NCBI GenBank assembly: GCA_964019135.1
Contig: OZ025263.1
Span: 19,631,123 to 19,695,122 of the forward strand
DNA from: Arenicola marina
Taxonomy: Eukaryota > Annelida > Polychaeta > Arenicolidae
Direction: 5' to 3'
Length of the DNA stretch: 64,000 bases
The notes beneath the pieces were generated by a model. It saw only the letters and a program-made list of their open reading frames with translations. It searched no databases and was not told the DNA's origin. The position numbers were made by a program, and so were the translations under genes. This document shows positions 35,525-44,429 of the stretch, one piece after another. Position 1 is the first letter of the stretch. Every line of letters begins with the position of its first letter.

Positions 35525-36550
35525 CCCCAGCCATGCTTAACCAATGAAAGACCAGATACCAAAGTGACATCATCAATGAGATTTGGCTTCGGTCAACATC
35601 ATATCATGTATATAACTTGGGAAGCCATACTCCTACCAGTCCTACCAGGCATTAACATCAAACCCATTGAGGTATGCAATTGTGAGAAGCCATGTCCCTA
35701 GCAGCTAATGACCATTCACCAACAACCCCATTTGTTGTTGAAGCAGCATATACCCAATCCAATCCAAATAACTGCTTCCTTCATGTAGATTACAGAATCG
35801 GTTAGCCATTGCTTAACACTATCACAGGGGCAAGATGCAAAGAGAAAGCCTGGGGTTTGCCGAACTGGACCCATGTTTCCCGCTTTTGCAAAAACACTTT
35901 TCGCGAAAAGTCATGGTTGCGCTATGATACACTTGTGAAAAGACGCCTGCAGAAGTGGTTTGGCCATTGGCCCATGCCAGATACCAAAGTGATATCATCA
36001 ATAAAAACTGGCTTCGGTTAACATCAATTGTGAGAAGCCATGCCATGCCCAACCAGTATATAACTGGCCATTCCAAATAACAGCTTCCTCTTCTGGACCC
36101 GCGTCTTTAGCTTTCATCAAAAATGTCTTTTCGCGGACGACTATCTCTGTGCGAAATGACATGACAAGGATATACCTGGCCATTCCAAATAACAGCTTCT
36201 TTCATGCAGATTACAGAAGCAGTGAGCCATGGGCAAGGTGTTAACAGAAGGCTGGGGATTGGTATGCTAAATTGGCTCAGTCACGGTTGCGCTATGATAC
36301 ACTTGTGAAAATACGCTAACAGAAGCCGTTGGCTCATGCACACAGTTAAGTTGATATACGATTGACTAATTGGATGTTTGTTCTTCCTAATTATCATTAA
36401 GTATTATAAAGTATAGCACAGCAAAAAATTAAGCTGAACCAGCGTCTGTGGCTTTCGCAAAAATGTCTTTTCGCGAACGACTGTCTTTTCGCGAAAAGAC
36501 GTGTCTTTTCGCTATAAGGGCCAACCGCTGTCAAACCAGTGCAAAACCTT
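35525..36550. repeat. Degenerate internal repeats of element B, including TTTTCGCGAA motifs
   Basis: Several phrases recur in this non-coding stretch upstream of the PHD-OTU gene. AGATACCAAAGTGA followed by ATCATCAAT and GGCTTCGGT occurs at about 35,550 and 35,980. GGTTGCGCTATGATACACTT occurs at about 35,917 and 36,285. A TGTCTTTTCGCG segment preceded by TAGCTTTC or TGGCTTTC occurs at about 36,110 and 36,450, with a related TTTTCGCGAAAAG palindrome near 35,900. CCATTCCAAATAACAGCTTC occurs at about 36,070 and 36,180. They look like remains of small inserted elements or duplicated promoter DNA. Confidence 0.7.
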
Positions 36551-36689
36551 TAGCCATGGGCAGGTGAAGGCTTGAATAGCACTTCAAACGATTTACTTTA
36601 ATCTTACCACAGTGTTTGACTAGCTAGCCTGCCCCTGGCTGAAGGTTTTGATGTCATTAAACTTATTAGCCGGCAAGGGGTATTTCCGT

Positions 36690-36850
36690 TCCTCTGGAAT
36701 GGGTTTTTCATTTCACTGTGAACTGGGAATGAGGAAAATAATTCTTCATGAACTGGGAATGGGATATTAGCCGACAGCAGTGATCGAGTATTTTCATTAA
36801 TCGTGAACTGGGAATTTTAATATTAAATAACTCTGAATTGGGAAATGGCC
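36690..36850. repeat. Short dispersed TGAACTGGGAAT repeats
   Basis: The phrase TGAACTGGGAAT, or a one- or two-base variant, occurs four times (about 36,718, 36,750, 36,812 and 36,834), with TCTGGAATGGGT as a possible further relative near 36,693. Spacing is irregular at 20-60 bp. The stretch from 36,550 to 37,140 shows nothing else. Confidence 0.55.
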
Positions 36851-37149
36851 AATTTATATCATGTATCCGCCCCTTATTAAACAAGGCACATAATTATGAA
36901 AAATATAAATGGATTATTCCTATTGGTCTAAAAGAAGAAGGGTGTAGACAAGTATAGAGAACAAGTATCTGGGTGGGTGGTCAGAACCATATATCTGCCG
37001 ATGCATTCTGAACTTCTATGTTGATATAAATTATTTTCTCGTGGAACTAAGAGATCATTTTATTTAGTTAGGCCAAGTGGTTATAGTGTTACCTATAACA
37101 ATTTGCTGTTCACATTTTGTTTTACAGTCTGTTTAAATTTCATTGACAG

Positions 37150-37364
37150 TGACAGAGTATGATATTGCCCTCCTGCACGCTTTGGAGTGTGTGCAACAGC
37201 AGCAGGAGCACAATGGTGTGATGCTTGGCAAAATTTGCCAGCATCTCAACATGACTTGCACGCCAACCCCTCCGCCAGATGGAATGCCCTTCCCCATCCT
37301 GACCGTAGACGCCCTACATACATTGGACGAGGTCCTCGCTAATGACGAGACCGTGTGGAAAACG
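37150..37364 (+). CDS. DUF4806-like gene fragment, exon 1 of 2 visible
   Basis: An exon-like block follows an acceptor (TTGACAG, ending 37,149) and ends at a good donor (AACG|GTATGC at 37,365). It encodes EYDIALLHALECVQQQQEHN, then MLGKICQHL, a Pro-rich link, and FPILTVDALHTLDEVLANDE followed by TVWKT. A short helix and then an FPL-type stretch with a conserved LDE/LE segment is the layout of DUF4806, a domain of unknown function common in invertebrate and transposon-associated proteins. No ATG starts the block, so upstream exons are missing or not recognisable. It lies inside transposon B, divergent from the PHD-OTU gene. Confidence 0.55.
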
Positions 37365-37705
37365 GTATGCTGTAATATTTAACGATTAATGTTTTTTGCT
37401 GTTAAAGCCTGGCCACACAACACACAGCTCAGAGAACCCCCTTAGTCTATTTGTCAGTGTACTGGACTAGAGATCAAGGCATCCATGGTTTAGTGGACGG
37501 TCCCCATATGTGGCATATTTCATTCATCATCATTTCGTTGCCCCAAAAGCTTCCACTGGCCCAATTTTAGTCAAGTATGCACGAATAACAGACCAGCATT
37601 TTCAGTTCTCATAGGTTTGTCCATGTTTTTGTATTGCTTTGTGTAATTTAATTTATGTCTATTTTATCTTCAGTTTGACTCTTTATTTTGCATATGTCCA
37701 ATTAG

Positions 37706-37771
37706 GTCAGCAGCATCACCTTGATGGGCGTATCCACTTTCGACAAGACAGTGCAGCGTTTGATGGACTAA
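37706..37771 (+). CDS. DUF4806-like gene fragment, exon 2 (ends at in-frame stop)
   Basis: After an acceptor (CCAATTAG ending 37,705), the phase-0 frame continues as VSSITLMGVSTFDKTVQRLM and D, then TAA at 37,769-37,771. This matches the second half of DUF4806, where GxSTxxxxVxRL is typical, although the family usually runs some 15 residues further. The overlapping frame stays open to 37,866 and ends beside a GGTAAG donor-like site at about 37,865. The stop may therefore reflect a one-base shift in a decayed copy. Confidence 0.5.
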   Translation, partial: VSSITLMGVSTFDKTVQRLMD

Positions 37772-38509
37772 GTGCTGTCAAACAGTGTGGCAAAGCAAAT
37801 ACATTGGCAATGGAAGAGTGGGAAAGTGCCATTCCCTCGCCTAAACTTACGCCAGGTGGTGTATGGTAAGTGTGGCTGTATTCTTCTGATAAGATAAGGA
37901 TTTCCACTTTTCCCACTGTCTACTTAACTCATTTGCGTTACCTATTCAACGTGATATGACAGATCTGTTAAAAAATCCTGCCAACTGCAAATTATGAACA
38001 GTATCATTAGTTTGTATGTGGCTACCACTGTATTGCCTTTAACAGGGTTCCAGAAATATTAAGCTAACAAAAAACATGTGTTAAGTATACCAGTATAGGT
38101 AAATGCTATTCAAGCATATTATCGGACCAGCATGATATTTTAAACAGCTTTGCCATTGAGTCTACTTTGATTTAATTCAGGGGGTACTCGCAGCAACCCG
38201 ACTGCCAGTTGCGCCACAAATTCAGAGGTGGTGAAGAAGTGGCTGCGATTTGCTGGGAAGCGGGATTGCGGGCGACGAGAGCGTGACAGCTGGCAAACGC
38301 AAGAATCAGGAATGAGTGGAAGCGACCGCATCTACGAGCGACCACCTCTATGAGCGGCCATGCACCTGTATGAGCGGTCACGAGCGATTTTTTTCAGACA
38401 TTACGCGTCATGTATACCTATTAAGAATTCATGTATTGCACTTTTTAAGGTTTTTGTCAATAAATTAGTGAACAACATTTGCAGTGGTTCAATAGTGGAT
38501 TAATATCGG

Positions 38510-38735
38510 TAGAACGTCGGCGGCGCACATTGGCCCACTGTTGGCCTAGGGTTGGGCCATCGGTGGCAGCTAATGTTGGCCCAAGGTTGGCAGATGGTTG
38601 GGCCATTGTTGGCTGACAACGTTGAAACAATCATTCCCCAATGAGCACCCACTCGTTGGCCCAATGTTCTTTGCCGACATTGAGCCAACATTGCCGACAA
38701 CGTTGTTTCACGGTTGGCAGATGGTTGCCATGCTG
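38510..38735. repeat. TTGGCCCAATGTTGGC-type degenerate repeats
   Basis: TTGGCCCA, TTGGCAGATGGTTG and GACAACGTTG phrases are repeated irregularly, some in inverted orientation around an AACGTT palindrome. Examples are TTGGCAGATGGTTG at about 38,587 and 38,715, and GACAACGTTG at about 38,615 and 38,696. The patch sits just inside the conserved right end of element B. A separate small inserted element is possible but I see no target duplication. Confidence 0.6.
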
Positions 38736-39082
38736 GCTGGGATTACGTCATACGACATGGAAAACCCCGCGCAGCACATTAGCTCGCCTGGCACTGACAG
38801 TCACTCATGAGACAACCGCATTCTAGTTTATCAACTGTCTAACCGCTCATATATTACATAAATCTACTCGGATGGTTATAATTCTGATATACGCAGAACT
38901 TCAGTGGCTAGTTGTGCAGTCAAGGACAGCTTTAGCCGATCTTCTGTATGAGGCGAGTGAAGGCAAACAACCGGAAGGTAGGCAGTACGTACAGGCCGTT
39001 GATGCTACGCATTGACGTAGAGTATAAGTATGCCTGTCTCGTGGGGTCTCGATAAGATCCCGTGGTGACTGTACAGCCCTAT

Positions 39083-39480
39083 TGACTCGTCTGAGTTTGG
39101 AATTTCCCAGGTAAAGATCTATTGAAGTATGCGACTGGAGCTTCTAACTAAAAACCATGTACTCTGTCTTACTACTACTGAAGGTCACACGCCATTGATC
39201 AGCCCACTGTGAGATCCAAATCTAAATCGCGATTAACCGATGATACATTAAGACTACAGTCTAACACCAAAAATACCGATGTATCGTCCGCGAAAGGAAA
39301 GACTTTACATTCCAGTTCGTCAACCATGTCGTTTACAAATACAAGAAAAAAAGATGGCTCCTAGCTACCATGGAGCCTTGCGGTACGCCTGCATTGGTAT
39401 ACATCCACTGAGATTCCCAGGATATACCGTTATTTCGTTTGCTTCTGAACATTATCAAGGAATAGTTCTTTGACATAATA
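39083..39480 (-). mobile_element. LINE (non-LTR) reverse transcriptase, palm-region part
   Basis: On the minus strand this encodes the catalytic core of the LINE whose C-terminal part lies at 32,507-32,930. It has a SKRNN..WESQW segment, then NAGVPQGS, VNDMVDELECKV, the active-site box FADDTSVF, VNRDLDLD and finally GNSKLRRVN at the edge of transposon B. The order is that of CR1/Jockey-like reverse transcriptases. The copy is degenerate, with frame changes and stops after NAGVPQGS and after the aspartate box. The endonuclease and earlier domains are not visible beyond 39,480, so it is 5'-truncated or further disrupted there. Confidence 0.85.
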
Positions 39481-39484
39481 AAAG

Positions 39485-39800
39485 CTGAATTTTCCCTTTT
39501 TAAATTTTCTGTTTTACAAAAGTTAAAGCAGAAAAGGGTTTCGCCAATTCCTTTTTCCTTTACCGTTTTGAAGCATGAAAAAGCAAAAAAGGTAAAAGTC
39601 ATCAGAAACCGTTTGCCCTTTTTGAAAACAGCAAAACGAAAATAGGTAACACTCGCACGATACCTTTTACCCTTTTGTAAAGTACAAAACGGAAATAGGT
39701 AACCCTCACGCGATACCGTTGTCTCCTTTCCGCCAACTTCAAGCAAAAATGGGTATCACCCGAGCGAATTCGTTCTTCCTTTTAGCATTTCGTAAAACGG
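39485..39800. repeat. Imperfect ~55-bp tandem repeats
   Basis: About five diverged copies of a 50-60-bp unit carry a CCTTTT...AAAACGGAAATAGGTAA theme, with variants such as CAAAACGAAAATAGG and AAAGCAAAAAAGGTAAAAG. Each unit is partly self-complementary (CCTTTTG near CAAAACGG). It adjoins the truncated end of the LINE copy. Confidence 0.6.
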
Positions 39801-41863
39801 ACAAAGATATTTGTCACATGTTGAGTCTCGAATATTGTCCGTTTGATTATTGAATTGATGCATTGACCAAAAAAGCCGGCTTGGCGTGAAGTTAGTTCAC
39901 ACAGTTATAGTTTCAGGAGCATCAATACAACTACAACTCATGTTAGTTCATGGAAAAATATTATATTGCCTTGCCTGTTGTCGGAAGAAAATGTCGTCTG
40001 TTTCGCCCAGATACAAGTCATGCCCTCTCTTGTGTTAAGGCGAGGTTGAACTATCTGTTGTCAAAATCGTCCTTTTAGGAAGTAACTAAAAGAAGGGGTG
40101 TAAGTGGCTTTGGCAAATGACAAGACCACAGGAATGTGAGGATTGGCGGTATATACAGATGGCACTAACACTTCCTAGAACAGTGTGTGTGGCATCAACA
40201 TTTTACACATAACATCCATCACATGACAACTATTTTTGGTAAATTTCCTCGGGTGGAAGATGCCGGGTTCCATTTGTACTATACGTGACATGGCATGTGT
40301 ACATTGTTCAAGGGTATATAGATAGGCTTTTCTCGGCTTTTCTCGGCTTTTCTCGGTGGTCCACTTGCTTTGGCATTGGCTAAAAGGAACACGCAATTCT
40401 TCGGCCTCACATGATTCTATTTCCGGTTGGATGGCATTGTGTGGAACTACAAAAGACCGCCCCCCCCCTCCCCTTCAAATTTTGGATCCTCCCCTGCGCA
40501 CCAACTACTTATAGGATACTAGGCGCCAAGGCTGGGAATCGGCCTAGGGATGACTGCAGGGGCTGGTTACCATGGTTATATATCTATACATAGGGCCCCG
40601 CCATGTGCTGTCTGACACAGTACTGATTGTGGAGGTGAGCGCTCGTGCCATGAACAGATGAAGCGCCATCTGGCAGTTCTGATACAGTTCATATGTTAAT
40701 CGATAGGTGGCGCATGTCGGCTGCAGTCACCAGGTGGCGCTGCTGTCCGTGTTTACATTGAGAAAGTCACTTCCTGCAGCTCGCAGTGCAGTGCACTGGC
40801 ACTGGATCTATTCACATTATCTTGGCGCTGTCAGTGGCATGTCAACTCGTCAAGTCTGTTGGAGACATATTGCGGTGGATATTGTAAGTTGGCAGGAAAC
40901 CGTGCAGGTAGGCGTTTTGAAACCAGTGGCACTGTTTACTTCGAACAGCAGCGATACGGTTTAGAAATAGGCCTACATGTTACATTGTCATTGGCACATC
41001 CTCTTACTGTCTTACTCTTACTCTTAGTCTTAGTAGGGTGATTTAGCACTAATCCTGACTCAACTAGCCCTGAACTTAAGAACCGAAGCCGCGTTACCAT
41101 TTGCAGCCACGATTTATGTATTTATTTGCTCCATTACACGAGACCTGTGTGATTTTAACTTACTTGAAAGTGTATTGTGTTTAATAACAGTATAATACGA
41201 TAGTCTCCAGCATAAAGTATAGCAGACGAAAGTGACAGCCGCCTTTTTATGACGTCGTAAGGTGAAGGTCATATTACTGCGTTTTCATTGGTTAAAAGAA
41301 GTAAGCCTACGGAAGAGTCTAACATCAGGCACTAGACAAGGGGATAGAGCATTATGTGCCTATGCAAAGTTTCTATACTAATTAATTTTAGCGTCTCAAA
41401 GTAAAAGCAATGCAAAAGGAATGAGTTTGTAGCTTCAATGTTCATATATATGAGAGGACCTATAAACGCATGTAAGCTTAATTCCTTACGGCTTGACATT
41501 GACATAAGCTAACCCCCCTGCCCAAAATACCAACAATACTACTGCCCACAGACATGACAGATGACAAGGTAAACAGATCGAGCGACGGCTATAGCGAAAC
41601 TTGTCTGCTTCGTTTGCGTGAAACTCATAATGTTGGCATAATGTAAATTCTTTTGACAACAGGACTGTGAGTACGCCAAATTCTGTTGGGTCTTTGGTTG
41701 AAGTTGACAAATATAAACTGATTTTAGGCTTGTCAATGAAACATTTCATGTCAAATTAGAAAACGAGGCGGCAAATAGTTTCCGTACCGACTATAGCTAC
41801 CTTGTAACATGTCATTGAGTGATCAGTCCAGTGCCCAGGCCAATGCCAGTGGCGACTGACAAG
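39801..41863. other. Unique sequence, no gene recognised
   Basis: The only structure I see is a short run of three to four CTTTTCTCGG units at about 40,327-40,357 and a C-rich patch near 40,460. Open frames reach at most 85 codons and resemble nothing known. A region at 40,590-40,960 is less A/T-rich than its surroundings but has no convincing exon. Confidence 0.5.
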
Positions 41864-42310
41864 GGGTCAGGGTAAATGCCCAATGTTCTTCCGATCCTTC
41901 CAATCTTCTTCCGATCTACAGTTTATGGTGGGGCAATGTTAAAAAGAGTGGTTTATATGGATGGAGTGCATGTTAATTGCTATCAGACTCCGTTTTCAGG
42001 ATGATATTGTATATCCAAAATGAATATTAGAGCCTCTTTACAACCAGCCAGATGTTTTTGTGCTGATCCGGCTGCCATGACACTGCTCAAATCTTGCCGC
42101 GTGCGTAATCTCTTTGAGCAGTGTCATGGCACAAAAATGGCCAATATTATTTACTTTGGACACACTATATCGTCCTGAAAACAGAGTATAATAGCGATTA
42201 ACATATACTCTATCCATATAAACCACTCTTCTTTAACATCACCCCACAGTAAACTTTAGATCGGAAGGGGATCGGTAGATCGGAAGTACATCAGTGATTT
42301 ACCCTTAGCC
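41864..42310. mobile_element. Foldback DNA transposon/MITE with 9-bp target duplication
   Basis: The entire 447 bp folds on itself. The left end GGGTCAGGGTAAAT pairs with the right end (reverse complement GGCTAAGGGTAAAT). GTGGTTTATATGGAT near 41,950 pairs with ATCCATATAAACCAC near 42,215, and the centre is a stem of GCCATGACACTGCTCAAA with TTTGAGCAGTGTCATGGC. It is flanked by perfect copies of ACTGACAAG (41,855-41,863 and 42,311-42,319), a 9-bp target-site duplication. Long inverted arms with 9-bp duplications are typical of Mutator-like foldback elements. It encodes no protein. The arms differ by scattered substitutions, so it is not very young. Confidence 0.88.
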
Positions 42311-42319
42311 ACTGACAAG

Positions 42320-43997
42320 TGACATTGTCATTGTCAAGTCTCGCCAAAAGCACAAGTCACAAGACGAACAGCCAACAGTTTCACTCATTTTTTTCCTGCG
42401 CACATTTGCAAAGACAGTTTTCTTTTACTTTTCTCATGTACCATTTCAAATCATTTGTACTTATATGGTCTTACTCTTAAGACGATATAATGCTTCAGTT
42501 GCTTAAGTTGCTCAAGCTTACCACCTAAGTTTACTATGCTTATATATATATTTTTTATAGTCATATTTATAAATTCTGTGGAGGGCAGGATATAAGCCAG
42601 ATTTTTTTTTTTGGCAGCTAAAATTATGGTAGTCCTATGTGACATTTTCTAAAGAAAACAACAACTATTCTTTGAATTGAGCGAGTTGGGGCTAAAATTA
42701 CGGCTGGTAAAAAAAGTGTTTGGATCTATATAAAATAGTGAGTGCTGCATTGTTCTTCTAAACCTCCTGACCAAAAATCCCTTTCGGGGGAGGGGGTTTA
42801 AACTGATTGCCTGCCAAACTGAAAATCTGCTTACCAAAATTAAAAGTACCTGCCTAACCTGTGGGCAGACAGGTCTCTGGCTAATACCTTGGAGAGGGTA
42901 TGGGTAAAGCACGAAACAGACTCTGTTTCATGAAACAAAGCACGAATAGGTGAAACGGAGTGGTTGGTAGCCATATTAGCATGATTAGTAGTGAATATGA
43001 ATTAATACGAAGTACTACAAAGTATTACCTTTTATTCAATAAGGTATGTCCATTAGGGAGGAGGAAACTCAAACATTTTTGACCTGTAATGCCTTTCACC
43101 CACCAAACCCTCCGAGTCAGCTGCCATATTGTTTCTTGAAGACAGTAGAGCGTAAGTCTCTTTTGCGCCCTGAATTGCTCGATATATATCATTTGATATA
43201 GCCTTCTGAAAAGAAATTGCAATACTATCATGACTGATCATCTACTGATGAATAGGTAAATATAGCTGCATGTTGATGATAATATGAATAATATTATTGG
43301 TAAAGTGAGGACTTATCTAGTAATATACATTGATGACATAAAGCTGACAAAGAGTTTTGTGTATGACAGGAGCTACTTATTTATCTAACAACCAAAGATA
43401 TTTATTTACCTATTTGACAACAAGTATTAATCACCTTGAAGATTGTAGAGTTCTGCAAATAATGCCAAACCTATTAGAGTGCATGGCTCTACGATTGTGA
43501 GCTAGACAAGGAGCATGACCGATTCATGTTTTTTTAATAGATTCAAAATGTTGGATAGATTCATTTTTTACCTTAAGCGTAGATAAAGCAATCTATTTCA
43601 ACCCATATTTCACCCTGAGAAATGTTATTTTTGTTCATGCAAAGAATCTATGGAACTGTGTCAAAATATATTCATACTCTGTGATCTTGTTCATTTTTTC
43701 GTTGACTTAGTATGCAAGATAGCTTTACTTTTCCTGCTCACTTCTACTCTGTCTGGCCAAATAGTATCTTTTCATAGCAAGCTAAGCTAATTAATTAAGT
43801 CATTTTGTTAACATTCTTTGCTTTTTTCCATGCTTTGCCATTAGGCCCTATATGTTTCCATGGTTGCTTTCACATGTGCACTAAAGAAGGATAATAGATT
43901 TAAAGGTGGAACTTGTAACACTTGTTTATTTTGATTTCAAGGACATTTTGGCAATGAAGGAATAACGTTGACCACCGCTGCCAAACTGACGGACAAC
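42320..43997. other. Unique A/T-rich upstream region of the WDSUB1-like gene
   Basis: There is no coding sequence I can support. A TATATATATATTTTTT stretch lies at about 42,541 and a T13 run near 42,602. A pyrimidine stretch ending in AG at 43,940-43,941 (TTTGATTTCAAG) could be an acceptor for a 5'-UTR exon containing the start codon. I cannot place a promoter. Confidence 0.45.
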
Positions 43998-44024
43998 ATG
44001 CTAGCATCCGTGACCCGTTTTTAA
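43998..44024 (+). promoter_or_regulatory. Short upstream ORF before the WDSUB1-like start
   Basis: ATG CTA GCA TCC GTG ACC then CGT TTT TAA makes an eight-codon upstream frame ending 4 bases before the main ATG. If the transcript begins upstream of 43,998, this could lower or gate translation of the main frame. Short upstream ATGs also arise by chance. Confidence 0.35.
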
Positions 44025-44028
44025 AACC

Positions 44029-44429
44029 ATGACAACCGTTGCTACGTTGGCGCACTCTGTGACGTCACACACAGGTGACGTTAATGGCGTCGCGTTCAGC
44101 AAGGACATCCTCGCCACGTGCGACAAGAAGATTCGCTTGTGGAGTCTGGATACGTTCAACGAGCTGCCCTGCTCGCCCCTCTGCGGACACCTCTACGCCG
44201 TCCACGGCTGTTCCTTCTCGTCCTTCGGGACCTTGCTCGCGTCGTGCTCCACAGACGGCAAATGTCTCCTGTGGGACACGAAGACGGGGGAGGAGATCGG
44301 GTCCCTGGAGCACCCCAGTCAGAGCAGCATCCGCGTCTGCCAGTTCTCGCCCAACGCCGGTCTGATCGCCACGGGCAGCGACGACGAGAAGGCCTGTCTC
44401 TGGGACGTGTCTTCCAGAAAACTTCTCAG
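44029..44429 (+). CDS. WDSUB1: WDSUB1-like WD40 protein, coding exon 1
   Basis: This is the first coding exon of a WD repeat, SAM and U-box domain protein (a putative E3 ubiquitin ligase adaptor). It encodes 133 residues plus two bases, with three WD40 repeats: GDVNGVAFSKDILATCDKKI ending RLWSL, YAVHGCSFSSFGTLLASCST ending LLWDT, and IRVCQFSPNAGLIATGSDDE ending LWDV. The match to vertebrate WDSUB1, as recalled, includes LATCSLDKTIRLYSL, ELPHSPL..H.YAVH and ASCSTDG in the same order from the N terminus. The ATG starts a protein aligning with the WDSUB1 N terminus, and the exon ends at CTCAG|GTGAGC. It is much more G/C-rich than its introns. The SAM and U-box part is not in the window. Confidence 0.9.

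Larger units (their letters stand above)
33724..39080. mobile_element. 5.36-kb DNA transposon (copy B) carrying PHD-OTU and DUF4806-like genes
   Basis: The element is bounded by AGGGCTGTACAGT at 33,724 and its inverted copy ending at 39,080, with AT on both sides (33,722-33,723 and 39,081-39,082). Its ends match copy A. The LINE coding sequence on either side is continuous once A and B are removed, so the boundaries are well supported. Inside are a minus-strand PHD-OTU gene (34,145-35,450), a plus-strand two-exon DUF4806-like piece (37,150-37,771), and several short degenerate repeats. I find no transposase with a recognisable DDE, THAP or YqaJ region, so B may be a non-autonomous element that captured host sequence, or a family whose own proteins are the ones seen. 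Placement in the ISL2EU/PHIS group rests only on the ends and the AT duplication. Confidence 0.78.

Noticed and set aside
35822-36183. Two short minus-strand open frames upstream of the PHD-OTU gene
   Set aside because: They overlap degenerate repeats, overlap each other in different frames and resemble no protein.
33374-39082. Direct repeats of about 340 bp (33,374-33,717 and 38,741-39,082) bracketing 5 kb, LTR-like at first glance
   Set aside because: Each is the right end of a separate DNA transposon sharing AGGGCTGTACAGT inverted termini and AT duplications; the interior has no gag, pol or integrase sequence.
33722-39082. hAT-type assignment from an apparent 8-bp duplication (ATGGCAAT/ATGGGTAT) around copy A
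   Set aside because: Only six of eight bases agree, and the LINE reading frame is restored by a 2-bp AT duplication, which explains both insertions.
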